Assembly: GCF_012272835.1 (NCBI RefSeq)
Contig: NZ_JAAWWK010000003.1
Location: forward strand, 475,245-539,244
DNA from: Spongiibacter thalassae
GTDB taxonomy: Bacteria > Pseudomonadota > Gammaproteobacteria > Pseudomonadales > Spongiibacteraceae
DNA: 64,000 bases
Reading direction: 5' to 3'
How positions within the stretch are numbered: position 1 is the first letter of the stretch; the number at the start of each line of letters is the position of its first letter. Shown here one piece after another: positions 1-7,855 of this stretch. The position numbers and the translations under genes were made by a program. The notes under the pieces are model-generated. The model saw only the letters and a program-made list of their open reading frames with translations. It was not told the DNA's origin and ran no database searches.

Positions 1-33
1 GAGGGATGTCGCCCGACCGGGTTTTAAAGCAAC

Positions 34-789
34 TTAGGCCAGGCGTTCGAGATAGGCCGCTATCGCGCGATCCAGCCCCAGATCAATGGCATCTACCGTA
101 AATGCATGACCAATCGAGACTTCCAGCAAGTGATGTACGCGCTGCTTAAACAGGGCGAGATTGTGCAGATTAAGGTCGTGACCGGCGTTGAGCCCTAGCT
201 CGCATTCAGCTGCCACTTCGCTAGCCACCACAAACTGCTGGAGCACTTCGTCGCGCCGCGCGCCGGCAAAGGCATCGGCATAAGGACCGGTATAGAGCTC
301 AATGCGATCTGCACCGACCTCCCTGGCCAGCCGAATCTGCTCCGGAACAGGGTCCATAAACAAGCTGACCCGCGCCCCCAGGCTTTTTAATTCAGCAATC
401 ACTGGCGCCAAGCGCTCGCCATCGCGGGTCAAGTCGAAGCCGTGGTCTGAGGTGAGCTGATCGTTGTTATCAGGCACCAGCGTGCACTGGGCAGGCCGGG
501 TGGCGCGGATAATCTCCATAAATCCCGGGTAGTCGCTTACGCCCTGGCGGTCGCTTTTCATCGCCGCAGCAAAGGGGTTGCCTTCAATGTTGAATTCCAC
601 ATTCAACACCTTGGCCAGGTCGTAGCAGTCGTCGGCCCGAATATGGCGTTGATCCGGGCGGGGATGCACGGTAATACCGTGGGCTCCTGCGGCTATGCAA
701 CGCTGCGCGTGGTGGATAACACTGGGATATTCGGTATCGCGAGAGTTGCGAATCAGCGCAATTTTATTGAGATTGATACTTAGCGCGGT
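34..789 (-). CDS. pdxJ: Pyridoxine 5'-phosphate synthase PdxJ
   Basis: PdxJ condenses 1-deoxyxylulose 5-phosphate with 3-amino-2-oxopropyl phosphate to give pyridoxine 5'-phosphate, the last ring-forming step of DXP-dependent vitamin B6 synthesis, in the cytosol. About 251 residues, close to the family norm of 240-260. Visible motifs are the N-terminal SINLNKIALIRNSR strand, GITVHPRPDQRHI carrying the catalytic His, EFNIEGNP with the active-site Glu, and GLNAGHDL with the second His. I chose the internal ATG because the protein then begins MTALSINLN as in homologues; a 12-codon extension would run into the preceding gene. From memory, the wording (HPRPD, FNIEGNP, RIELYTGPYAD) resembles the Bacteroidetes/Xanthomonas subfamily more than E. 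coli PdxJ. It lies 13 bp after the cyclophilin gene on the same strand. Confidence 0.95.
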   Translation of the reverse strand, partial: TALSINLNKIALIRNSRDTEYPSVIHHAQRCIAAGAHGITVHPRPDQRHIRADDCYDLAKVLNVEFNIEGNPFAAAMKSDRQGVSDYPGFMEIIRATRPAQCTLVPDNNDQLTSDHGFDLTRDGERLAPVIAELKSLGARVSLFMDPVPEQIRLAREVGADRIELYTGPYADAFAGARRDEVLQQFVVASEVAAECELGLNAGHDLNLHNLALFKQRVHHLLEVSIGHAFTVDAIDLGLDRAIAAYLERLA

Positions 790-802
790 CATGCTGACAC
801 CC

Positions 803-1387
803 CTAGGGTTGTGGCGAATGTACAACGACAGCGTTCAGTACCACAGGCTCCAGCGGCACGTCATCGAAATCTCCCACGCGGTGGGTTTTTACTCTGGCGA
901 TATCCTCGGCAACGTTATGGCCGCTGATTACTCGGCCAAACACCGCGTAACCGTCCTTGCCCATACGGGCATCCAGCGCCAGATTCATGCGCATATTGAT
1001 GTAAAACTGCGAGCGGGCGCTGTTCGGGTCATCGGTGCGAGCCATGGCTACGCTCCAACGCTCATTGCGCAGGCCGCTGCTTTTCGATTCATTGATAATA
1101 GGGTCGCCATTGGGTTTTTCGACCAGGTCAGGGGTAAAGCCGCCACCCTGGATGGCGAAGCGCTTGATGACCCGATGAAAGATAGTGCCATCATAGAACC
1201 CGCTATTGGCGTAGCCGAGGAAGTTGGCGACGGTGACCGGAGCCTTTTCCGGGAGTAACTCAATGACGATATCACCCTTGCTGGTTTGCAGCGTCACCAG
1301 GGGGTTGCTCTCCGTCGCATTAAGGGCAGAGCACAACAGGGTAAACAGCAGGATAACGCGCGTAATATAAGTCACGATCAACCCCAT
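803..1387 (-). CDS. Exported cyclophilin-type peptidyl-prolyl isomerase
   Basis: Cyclophilin (PpiA/PpiB family) that catalyses cis-trans isomerisation of Xaa-Pro bonds during folding. The first 24 residues form a signal peptide (hydrophobic run VILLFTLLCSAL followed by NATES), so the product is probably periplasmic. The cyclophilin fold follows, with VTLQTSKGDIVIELLPEKAP, FHRVIKRFAIQGGG containing the catalytic Arg, SQFYIN (usually SQFFIN) and GYAVFGRV. At 194 residues it is a single-domain enzyme. Its start overlaps the stop of the SH3-domain gene by 10 bp, so the two are probably co-transcribed and translationally coupled. No symbol is assigned because PpiA and PpiB cannot be separated by reading alone. 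Confidence 0.93.
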   Translation of the reverse strand: MGLIVTYITRVILLFTLLCSALNATESNPLVTLQTSKGDIVIELLPEKAPVTVANFLGYANSGFYDGTIFHRVIKRFAIQGGGFTPDLVEKPNGDPIINESKSSGLRNERWSVAMARTDDPNSARSQFYINMRMNLALDARMGKDGYAVFGRVISGHNVAEDIARVKTHRVGDFDDVPLEPVVLNAVVVHSPQP

Positions 1388-2061
1388 TCCGAGCGGCGTT
1401 TAGGCATTAAGCGGGGAATAATCAGTGTTAGCATGACCCCGATCAACACCGCAAATGCGCCATTGAGAAAAAACTCATTTTCCTTGTTTTCGCGCAGCCG
1501 AGCGTTATCGGTTTTCAGAACATCAACCTCACTACTGAGCATTTGATTGCTCTCAAGCAAACGTCGATTATCGGTATCCAGTTTCACTGCAGCGGCGGAT
1601 ATGCGCTTAATTTCTTCCAGCTCTTCAGTTAACGCAGCGTTTTCCCGCTCCAGCTGCGCCGCCGTGGCTGAGGTCTGGCTGCTGGTCTGACTGGTATCCT
1701 TTAGCTGCTCGCGCAATTCCTTGTTAGTGGCCTCCAGAGAGGCGACCCGTGCATTGGCCTTGTCCAACAGGGCCGCCGCCACCGGACGCTCGGTCAGGTA
1801 GTGGCTGGGTAGCCAGCCTTCTATACCGGAATCGGTGCGCACCAGCGAATAGCCACTGTCGTCGTTACTGTCGAGCAACTGCAGTCGCGTACCACTGGGC
1901 AGGCCGCGATGCACAATCCGGTGTTTCACGCTGTCACCCACCCGCAGGGGCACGTATATTTTATCGCTGATATAGCGGGTTTCAGCTGCTGTGGTCATGG
2001 CGCTTGCCATCAGCAGGGCAAAGAGTCCGAGCAAAATCGCTTTGTTCACTGGAATATCCAC
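1378..2061 (-). CDS. TIGR04211-type SH3 and coiled-coil membrane protein (YgiM-like)
   Basis: An envelope protein of 227 residues. Order: signal peptide (residues 1-26, ending SAMTTAAE); a bacterial SH3 domain at about 28-92, with RYISDKIYVPLRVGD and GWLPSHYL; a heptad-rich coiled coil at about 100-195 rich in Glu, Leu and Asn; and a C-terminal membrane helix (FFLNGAFAVLIGVMLTLIIPRL) followed by basic residues. This is the layout of the SH3-domain family typified by E. coli YgiM. The role is not established; a periplasmic scaffold or wall-associated function is inferred. It is first of a minus-strand group with the cyclophilin and pdxJ. Confidence 0.9.
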   Translation of the reverse strand: MDIPVNKAILLGLFALLMASAMTTAAETRYISDKIYVPLRVGDSVKHRIVHRGLPSGTRLQLLDSNDDSGYSLVRTDSGIEGWLPSHYLTERPVAAALLDKANARVASLEATNKELREQLKDTSQTSSQTSATAAQLERENAALTEELEEIKRISAAAVKLDTDNRRLLESNQMLSSEVDVLKTDNARLRENKENEFFLNGAFAVLIGVMLTLIIPRLMPKRRSEWG

Positions 2062-2133
2062 TTTAATTAATTGCGATAAGATATTAATGGAAAAGAATAA
2101 AACACTTATTGAAGCAGTTCAATTTTGCGCCGC

Positions 2134-2433
2134 TCATGGCAGTACTTTTTTAAACGGCTTGACCGTCACCCGGGCATAGACACCTGCCTCAATATAGGGG
2201 TCGCAGTCGGCCCAGGCCTGGGCATCATCGAGACTGGGGAATTCGGCGATCACCAGGCTGCCGGTAAATCCCGCCGCGCCGGGATCGGGATTGTCGATCG
2301 CAGGGTGGGGGCCAGCCACGAACAGTCGGCCCGCCGCTTTCAGCTCTTCCAGCCTGGCGAGATGGGCGGGGCGCGCAGCCATGCGTTGTTCAAGGCTGTT
2401 TTCAATGTCTTCACTAATAATGGCGTAAAGCAT
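2134..2433 (-). CDS. YciI-family protein
   Basis: A 99-residue ferredoxin-like-fold protein of the YciI/YCII family. [17 protein letters not shown], the [12 protein letters not shown] segment and [21 protein letters not shown] are typical; the Asp in WADCDPY and the GPHP His sit where the putative active site of the family lies. Molecular function is not established for most members. It starts 2 bp after the VC0807-type gene on the same strand, so they are probably one operon. In many gammaproteobacteria a YciI gene sits next to the septation-protein gene yciB and near the PHP-YciO-ScpAB block, which matches this position. Confidence 0.9.
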   Translation of the reverse strand: MLYAIISEDIENSLEQRMAARPAHLARLEELKAAGRLFVAGPHPAIDNPDPGAAGFTGSLVIAEFPSLDDAQAWADCDPYIEAGVYARVTVKPFKKVLP

Positions 2434-2435
2434 GC

Positions 2436-3143
2436 TTACTCCTCATGCAGTCGAAAGATGTCTTCAAGCCCCAGCGATGTGAGCTTGCGAATGCGGTTCA
2501 GCAAATAAAACAGGGCTCCCATCATTACCAGCGTGCAGGGCAGGGCAATTACGGGAAAGCTCAGTCCGGTCATTTTGCCAAGTTCTGCACTGTATTCCGG
2601 CGTTCCAGGTGGACTGACCAGCAGCACTTTGGCGAGAATGTAGTTCAATGTTGACGACAGAAAAAATGAAAATGCGAGCATATAGGTCGCGTTGCGCAAC
2701 GACTGTTCAAAGTCCTGCTCGGCGTCCCTTGCCTTCAACGCCTCTGCGACCTTGTCAACATCCATGACCTTATCGTTATAGAGAAAGGTTTTGATAAGGG
2801 GGTAGGGGGTATACAGGGAAATCAATGTCGCCAGCCCGATGAGCGCAGGAATACTGGCCTCTTTGATAGCGATATATTTCGCGTCCAATTCCAGCAAGCT
2901 GATGCCGCCGGTCAGCAGCACACTGACAAAACCAAGAATTGAAAAGAAATTGGCTCGCCGGGTTTGAACGAAATCCCACATACCAAAGCCCAGCGGAAAG
3001 GCCAGCGCGACCACAATGCTTAAACGCGGCCCCAGCGAATCCACATCGCTGAGCTTGGTTAAAATGAGCGTCGGGATAATGATGTTGAATAAAAGGTTGG
3101 TCAAAACATTATGTTGTGACTCAGCCTTTGCCCCATTAGGCAT
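2436..3143 (-). CDS. VC0807-family integral membrane protein
   Basis: An inner-membrane protein of about 235 residues that I place in the VC0807 family from its layout. Hydrophobic helices include [64 protein letters not shown], and near the C-terminus [20 protein letters not shown] and [20 protein letters not shown]. The helix pattern resembles YciB/septation protein A, and the gene occupies the slot where yciB usually lies (next to yciI, divergent from the PHP gene). That suggests, but does not prove, a related envelope role. I chose the ATG at 3143 ([10 protein letters not shown]); 25 further in-frame codons upstream are not membrane-like. Confidence 0.8.
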   Translation of the reverse strand: MPNGAKAESQHNVLTNLLFNIIIPTLILTKLSDVDSLGPRLSIVVALAFPLGFGMWDFVQTRRANFFSILGFVSVLLTGGISLLELDAKYIAIKEASIPALIGLATLISLYTPYPLIKTFLYNDKVMDVDKVAEALKARDAEQDFEQSLRNATYMLAFSFFLSSTLNYILAKVLLVSPPGTPEYSAELGKMTGLSFPVIALPCTLVMMGALFYLLNRIRKLTSLGLEDIFRLHEE

Positions 3144-3368
3144 AAGCGATCCCGTTGATTTGCATGTGAGAGCGGAGATGTGTCGGCCAATTACGCGGGC
3201 CACTATAACCATTTTCAAAAAGCATCACTAGTGCCCGATAGAACATGAATGCCGTCAGAAAGAGGCCAGACGATGGCAATTGGTATATCGGGTGAGCAGA
3301 GCAAGTACAAAAGGAGTAGAATTGCCCTTTACCGGGCCAATACGACACGAAGTGAGAGGATACGCCCT

Positions 3369-4190
3369 TTGATAGTTGATTTGCATACCCACACGACCGC
3401 CTCCGACGGTGGCCTGACGCCCCAGGCGCTGGTGGAGCGCGCAATCGAGCGGGGCGTGGATATGCTGGCGATTACCGACCACGACACCCTCGACGCTTAC
3501 CAGCAGCTGGGTACGGAGCTGCGCAACGCCATTCACCTGGTAGTGGGCGCGGAATTCTCCTGCAATTGGCAGGGCGTGAACATCCATATCCTGGGGCTTA
3601 ACCTCGACCCCACCCAAACATCAATGATTACCGCGATTGACGTGCAGAAACGCGCGCGGGAACAGCGCGGCGAAGAAATTGACCGGCGTCTGGCCAAAAA
3701 AGGAATTTCCGGGGCGCTGGCGGCGATTCGCGAGACGGTAAAGGATCGTCCGATTGGTCGGCCGGATTTCGCCCGCTATATGGTGGAGCAGGGTCACGCG
3801 TCGTCGATGAATGACGCCTTTGATCGCTATCTCGGGGCGGGAAAAATCGGCGATGTAAAAGCCATGTGGCCTGGCTTGCCGGAAATTGTCGCGGCAATAC
3901 ATCAGGCCGGAGGTGTCGCTGTCATCGCCCACCCCATGCACTATAAAATGACCAACGCCAAGCTGCGTCGGCTGATTGTCGAATTTTGCGAACTCGGCGG
4001 CGACGGCCTTGAAGTCGCCAACGGTCGCCCTCCCGAAGTGGAGCTGCGCTATCTTCGCGACCTGTGCAACCACTATGGATTGAAGGCATCGGTCGGTAGC
4101 GACTTCCACAATTTAACGACCTGGAGTGACCTGGGTTGCGCGGCAGACCTGGTGGGCAATTGTTCACCAATATGGCAACACTGGCAGTAA
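3369..4190 (+). CDS. rnm: PHP-domain RNase AM (YciV) homologue
   Basis: Metal-dependent PHP-family phosphoesterase. E. coli YciV/RNase AM is a 5'-3' exoribonuclease that trims rRNA 5' ends and removes the 3' phosphate of pAp. Seen here: DLHTHTTASDG at the extreme N-terminus (metal-binding HxH), AITDHDTLDAY, GAEFSC, GVAVIAHP and GSDFHN near the C-terminus, together the PHP metal ligands. I chose the TTG start because AGAGGA lies 9 bases upstream and the protein then opens directly with the first motif. The upstream ATG would add 40 residues unlike the family. About 273 residues. It heads the rnm-yciO-scpA-scpB-rluB run. Confidence 0.88.
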   Translation: MIVDLHTHTTASDGGLTPQALVERAIERGVDMLAITDHDTLDAYQQLGTELRNAIHLVVGAEFSCNWQGVNIHILGLNLDPTQTSMITAIDVQKRAREQRGEEIDRRLAKKGISGALAAIRETVKDRPIGRPDFARYMVEQGHASSMNDAFDRYLGAGKIGDVKAMWPGLPEIVAAIHQAGGVAVIAHPMHYKMTNAKLRRLIVEFCELGGDGLEVANGRPPEVELRYLRDLCNHYGLKASVGSDFHNLTTWSDLGCAADLVGNCSPIWQHWQ

Positions 4191-4240
4191 GGTTGGCAAA
4201 TCCCCGACAAGTTGGGGTAACACAATGATTAAGGACAGCA

Positions 4241-4870
4241 ATGAGCCAGTTTTTTCAAATACATCCCGAGAATCCCCAGGCGCGCCTGATTAAGCAGGCG
4301 GCGGATATTATCCGTGGTGGCGGGGTGGTAGCCTATCCCACCGACTCGGCCTATGCCCTGGGTTGCCATCTCGGCGACAAGGATGCGCTGGAACGTGTGC
4401 GACGTATTCGTCGCCTCGACGAAAAGCACAACTTTACGCTGATGTGCCGCGATTTATCCGAGCTGGGCAATTACGCCCGGGTCGATAACTCGGCCTTTCG
4501 GCTGTTGAAGGCGCTGATACCCGGGCCCTATACCTTTATCCTAAGAGCCACCCCGGAAGTGCCGAAACGCCTCCATCACCCCAAGCGTAAAAGTGTCGGG
4601 CTGCGTGTGCCCAACAATCAGATTTGTCTCGATCTACTGGCGGAGCTTGGCGAGCCGCTGATGAGCGTCACCCTGATTCTCCCCGGTGACGATCTGCCGA
4701 TGACCGACCCCTACGATATTCGCGACACCCTGGGCAATCAGGTCGACCTGGTCATCGACGGTGGATACTGCGGCATGGAACCCACCTCGGTAGTCGACCT
4801 GATAGATGATGTCCCGGTGGTACTACGTCGCGGCCTGGGTGATGTCAGTCTGTTTGAGGAAGCACTGTGA
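4241..4870 (+). CDS. yciO: YciO-type Sua5/YrdC-family protein
   Basis: A 209-residue protein of the Sua5/YrdC/YciO family, whose better-known members make threonylcarbamoyl-AMP for tRNA t6A. The YciO branch has the same fold, with a less certain role. Seen here: GGGVVAYPTDSAYALGC, KHNFTLMCRDLSELG, LIPGPYTFILRAT, KSVGLRVPNN and the closing SVVDLIDDVPVVLRRGLGD. The PTDS...GC loop, the K-rich HHPKRKSVG segment and conserved neighbours (PHP gene upstream, scpA downstream) point to YciO rather than TsaC. An essential t6A role should not be assumed. Confidence 0.9.
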   Translation: MSQFFQIHPENPQARLIKQAADIIRGGGVVAYPTDSAYALGCHLGDKDALERVRRIRRLDEKHNFTLMCRDLSELGNYARVDNSAFRLLKALIPGPYTFILRATPEVPKRLHHPKRKSVGLRVPNNQICLDLLAELGEPLMSVTLILPGDDLPMTDPYDIRDTLGNQVDLVIDGGYCGMEPTSVVDLIDDVPVVLRRGLGDVSLFEEAL

Positions 4871-4928
4871 CGGCGACGCCGTTCACCGTATAATCGCGAC
4901 CGATACCGACAGAAGGCGAGAACCAGGC

Positions 4929-5840
4929 GTGCAGGACGAGGATAATCAGCGGAAGTCAACGGATGCCACGGTAGTGATGCTGCCGGTAGCCCCGCGCCCC
5001 GCACCTCGCCAGCAGGCGATGGAAATACTCAGCTTGCAGGCGTTGCGGTCGCAGCCCTCCCAGGGGGAAATGCCCTTTGCCATTGTTCAGGGCAAGCCGC
5101 TTACCCAGCTGCCCAAAGACCTGTACATCCCCCCCGAAGCCCTCGAAGTCTTTCTTGAAGCCTTTGAGGGGCCGCTCGATCTGCTGCTATACCTAATCAA
5201 ACGGCAGAATCTGGATATTCTCGAAATTAACGTCGCTCAAATCACCGAGCAGTATATGCAGTATGTGAATATGATGAATGCCATGCAGTTCGAGCTGGCT
5301 TCAGAATATTTGCTGATGGCGGCCATGCTGGCGGAAATCAAGTCGAGAATGCTGCTGCCGCGCTCTGCCGAGACACTGGAGGAAGAGGAAGACCCCAGAG
5401 CCCAGTTGATTCGCCGGCTGCAGGAATACGAGCGCTTTAAACAGGCCGCAGAAAATATCGACGCCATGCCGCGCATCGGCCGCGACTTCTATCAAGCGGA
5501 GATAGCACCGCCGCCGATGGAACGCACTGCCCAGGAGCCGGATATCGACCTGAAGGAATTGATGTTGGTGCTGGGTGAGGTCTTGCAGCGGGCCGACCTC
5601 TACATCAGCCACCAGGTAGAGCGCGAAAAACTTTCGACCCGGGCACGCATGTCCGAAGTCATGGCACGGTTACGAGACGACACCTTTGTTCCCTTCGTCA
5701 GCCTGTTTCGGCCTGAGGAAGGACGCCTCGGTGTAGTGGTGACCTTTCTGGCGATAATGGAACTGATCAAGGAGTCGCTGGTGGAAATCGTGCAGACCGA
5801 ATTTTTCGGGCCGATACACGTAAAAGCCAAGTCCGCATGA
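4929..5840 (+). CDS. scpA: Segregation and condensation protein A (kleisin)
   Basis: ScpA is the kleisin subunit that bridges the SMC head domains; with ScpB it forms a chromosome condensation complex. Seen here: the family hallmark FEGPLDLLLYLIKRQNLDI at about residues 80-98, the helix SEYLLMAAMLAEIKSRMLLP, an acidic linker (EEEEDPR), and a C-terminal winged helix ending in LAIMELIKESLVEIVQ. The N-terminal 75 residues before the kleisin motif are a long poorly conserved extension. I chose the GTG start, which has GAAGG about 12 bases upstream and does not overlap yciO; an ATG at 4806 lies inside yciO. It overlaps scpB by 4 bp. SMC or another condensin is not encoded in the window. Confidence 0.93.
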   Translation: MQDEDNQRKSTDATVVMLPVAPRPAPRQQAMEILSLQALRSQPSQGEMPFAIVQGKPLTQLPKDLYIPPEALEVFLEAFEGPLDLLLYLIKRQNLDILEINVAQITEQYMQYVNMMNAMQFELASEYLLMAAMLAEIKSRMLLPRSAETLEEEEDPRAQLIRRLQEYERFKQAAENIDAMPRIGRDFYQAEIAPPPMERTAQEPDIDLKELMLVLGEVLQRADLYISHQVEREKLSTRARMSEVMARLRDDTFVPFVSLFRPEEGRLGVVVTFLAIMELIKESLVEIVQTEFFGPIHVKAKSA

Positions 5841-6520
5841 TGATTGATGAACAAAAGCTGAAACGCATACTCGAAGCAGCGCTGATGGCCGCCGGCAAGC
5901 CCCTGTCCACCCAGCAGCTGATGGATCTTTTTGACCTTGAAGGCAAGCCTTCGGCCAGTGAACTGCGCGACGCCCTGGCTGAACTCGAGCGGGACTGCGC
6001 CGACAGGGGCTATGAGCTAAAGCTTGTGGCCAGCGGCTACCGCTACCAGGTCAGGGAAGAACTTGCGCCCTGGGTTGGCCGACTCTGGGAGGAGAGACCC
6101 CAGCGCTACTCACGGGCACTATTGGAAACACTGGCGTTAATTGCCTACCGGCAACCCATCACGCGTGGCGATATTGAAGAAATTCGCGGTGTTGCCGTCA
6201 GCTCTCAGATAATGAAAACACTGATAGAACGCGAGTGGGTGAGGATTGTCGGCCACAAAGATGTGCCCGGGCGACCCGCGCTATATGCCACTACCCGAAA
6301 ATTCCTGGATTACTTCAACCTGAGTAACCTCGATGAACTGCCCAGCTTGGCGGAAATCGCCGATCTGGACTCCCTGAACGCGGAATTTGAGTTTGAACAG
6401 ACCGACCTTGCGGGCACTCCCGAAGAGGCGGACACTGATTTAGCCGAAGCCGAAGCCGAAGCCGAAGCCGAAGCAAAACTCGTCGATGAGGACGACACAA
6501 TGAATGAGTACAAAGACTGA
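5837..6520 (+). CDS. scpB: Segregation and condensation protein B
   Basis: ScpB dimers bind the ScpA kleisin and regulate the SMC complex. It consists of two winged-helix domains: residues 1-85 ([20 protein letters not shown]) and about 90-165 ([29 protein letters not shown] shape, then [17 protein letters not shown], the conserved ScpB signature). An acidic tail follows at 180-227. Within it five perfect copies of the hexamer GCCGAA (6443-6472) encode an Ala-Glu repeat, a low-complexity stretch whose copy number could vary between strains without breaking the frame. It overlaps scpA by 4 bp and shares one base with rluB, indicating tight translational coupling. Confidence 0.95.
   Translation: MMIDEQKLKRILEAALMAAGKPLSTQQLMDLFDLEGKPSASELRDALAELERDCADRGYELKLVASGYRYQVREELAPWVGRLWEERPQRYSRALLETLALIAYRQPITRGDIEEIRGVAVSSQIMKTLIEREWVRIVGHKDVPGRPALYATTRKFLDYFNLSNLDELPSLAEIADLDSLNAEFEFEQTDLAGTPEEADTDLAEAEAEAEAEAKLVDEDDTMNEYKD
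6443..6472 (+). repeat. (GCCGAA)5 in-frame microsatellite in scpB
   Basis: Five perfect tandem copies of a 6-bp unit, coding for alternating Ala and Glu in the acidic tail of ScpB. Slippage would change tail length in steps of two residues and keep the frame. Confidence 0.9.
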
Positions 6521-7323
6521 TGACCGGAGCTGACGAGAAATTACAAAAGGTACTGGCGCGAGCCGGTATCGGTTCACGCCGTGAAATGGAACGCGCGATC
6601 AGCGACGGTCGCGTACGTGTCAACGGCGTGGTTGCCACATTGGGCGACAGGGTCGATGCCAGCGCAAAGCTGCAGTTCGACAATAAGCCGGTAAAACTGG
6701 ACAGCGCCAGCAAAAAACCGCGGGTGCTGCTCTACAACAAACCCGAGGGAGAAATTTGTTCGCGCAAAGACCCGGAGGGTCGACGTTCGGTATTCGATCG
6801 CCTGCCCAGGCTGAATGGCGAGCGCTGGATCTGCGTTGGGCGCCTGGACTTCAACACTACCGGCCTGCTGCTGTTCACCACCGACGGCGACTTGGCAAAC
6901 AAGCTGATGCACCCGTCAACGGTTATCGAGCGGGAATACCTGTGCCGGGTTATGGGCACGGCAACTGAAGACAGCCTTAAACAACTGGTGACCGGCGTAC
7001 AACTGGAAGATGGTGCCGCCCGCTTCAGCGATATCGTCGATGGCGGTGGCGAGGGGATCAACCACTGGTATTACGTGGTCATTATGGAGGGACGCAACCG
7101 GGAAGTACGCCGCCTGTGGGAATCACAGGGCTTGCAGGTCAATCGCCTGAAACGGGTACGCTACGGCACGGTATTTATTCCCTCCAAGGTCAAAGTAGGG
7201 CAGTGGACAGAGTTGCCGGAAAAAGAAGTCAGCGATATCTACGCCATGGCGGGGCTGGAAATGCCAGTACAGGAGACAGAGGTCAAACCCCGTGGCCGCA
7301 GGCAGCAGCGCGAGCGTCGATAA
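6520..7323 (+). CDS. rluB: 23S rRNA pseudouridine(2605) synthase RluB
   Basis: RsuA-family pseudouridine synthase that isomerises U2605 in 23S rRNA. Residues 1-60 form an S4 RNA-binding domain ([36 protein letters not shown]). The catalytic domain follows, with [19 protein letters not shown], the RsuA-family catalytic Asp motif (GRLDxxTxGLLLxTxDG), and [15 protein letters not shown] near the end. The C-terminus is basic ([12 protein letters not shown]). 267 residues, within the normal range. Its start codon shares one base with the scpB stop. A strong bidirectional terminator lies about 20 bp after the stop. RluB and RluE/F are close, but gene order supports RluB. Confidence 0.93.
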   Translation: MTGADEKLQKVLARAGIGSRREMERAISDGRVRVNGVVATLGDRVDASAKLQFDNKPVKLDSASKKPRVLLYNKPEGEICSRKDPEGRRSVFDRLPRLNGERWICVGRLDFNTTGLLLFTTDGDLANKLMHPSTVIEREYLCRVMGTATEDSLKQLVTGVQLEDGAARFSDIVDGGGEGINHWYYVVIMEGRNREVRRLWESQGLQVNRLKRVRYGTVFIPSKVKVGQWTELPEKEVSDIYAMAGLEMPVQETEVKPRGRRQQRERR

Positions 7324-7343
7324 GCCGGGCTAAGCCCAATGAG

Positions 7344-7367
7344 AAAGGCCCGCTTGAGCGGGCCTTT
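7344..7367. terminator. Bidirectional intrinsic terminator between rluB and rmf
   Basis: A perfect 10-bp stem, AAAGGCCCGC / GCGGGCCTTT, with a TTGA loop between convergent rluB and rmf. The A and T ends of the arms supply short U-tracts in both directions. Confidence 0.9.
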
Positions 7368-7401
7368 AAAATATATTGCTTACGATGAAAGTTCGAGGTT
7401 G

Positions 7402-7605
7402 TTAGTGAAACGCCTGTTTTTGGAGCGACGCGGCAGTGTCCAATCCGTCCCAGTGGTCAGTGCGTCCTTCTCTCCAGCCTGAGAGCCATTCCTGACGAAG
7501 TTGTTGTTGGCTGTGTGGGCAGTTCTCCTTCTGTCGGCCGGAAATGCCAGCCTGATAACCACGTTGGTATGCGCGCTCGGTCATGTCGCGTTTCTGTCTT
7601 CTCAT
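7402..7605 (-). CDS. rmf: Ribosome modulation factor
   Basis: Rmf binds the 30S subunit in stationary phase and, with Hpf, turns 70S ribosomes into inactive 100S dimers. The protein of 67 residues opens MRRQKRDMTERAYQRGYQAG, very close to E. coli Rmf (MKRQKRD...ERAHQRGYQAG), and continues with GRQKENCP and WLSGWREGR. The C-terminal 12-15 residues are longer than in E. coli. The start is set by this match and by GGAGG 10 bases upstream; an upstream ATG at 7716 would add 37 unrelated residues. It converges on rluB. Rmf is restricted to gammaproteobacteria, which supports the taxonomic reading. Confidence 0.95.
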   Translation of the reverse strand: MRRQKRDMTERAYQRGYQAGISGRQKENCPHSQQQLRQEWLSGWREGRTDHWDGLDTAASLQKQAFH

Positions 7606-7855
7606 AGGGCAAATGCCTCCATTGTTCAACGTGCACCCGCTGCGGAAAAGGGTCAAAACCCGCAGCGAACCTACATTGTGGAGCCGGTTTATCTGTCTCC
7701 ACAATGGACTTATCATGTAACCAAACTTTCACACTTTTAGTCTACGACCGTTTTAGTATAAGCCTGCGCGCCTTTATAGGCATGCCGTATAAAGCGGACA
7801 ACTTATTGAATAGTAACTATTTTATGCCAACACGCAACGTCACTTCGGGTGCTGA

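Noticed and set aside
1..33. Possible end of a further gene at the left edge
   Set aside because: Only 33 bp downstream of the pdxJ stop; no feature can be supported.
695..1258. 187-codon plus-strand frame
   Set aside because: Antisense to the cyclophilin and pdxJ genes, which have clear family motifs.
4806..4928. Longer ScpA start
   Set aside because: It overlaps the end of yciO and has no family-like sequence; the GTG at 4929 has a ribosome-binding site.
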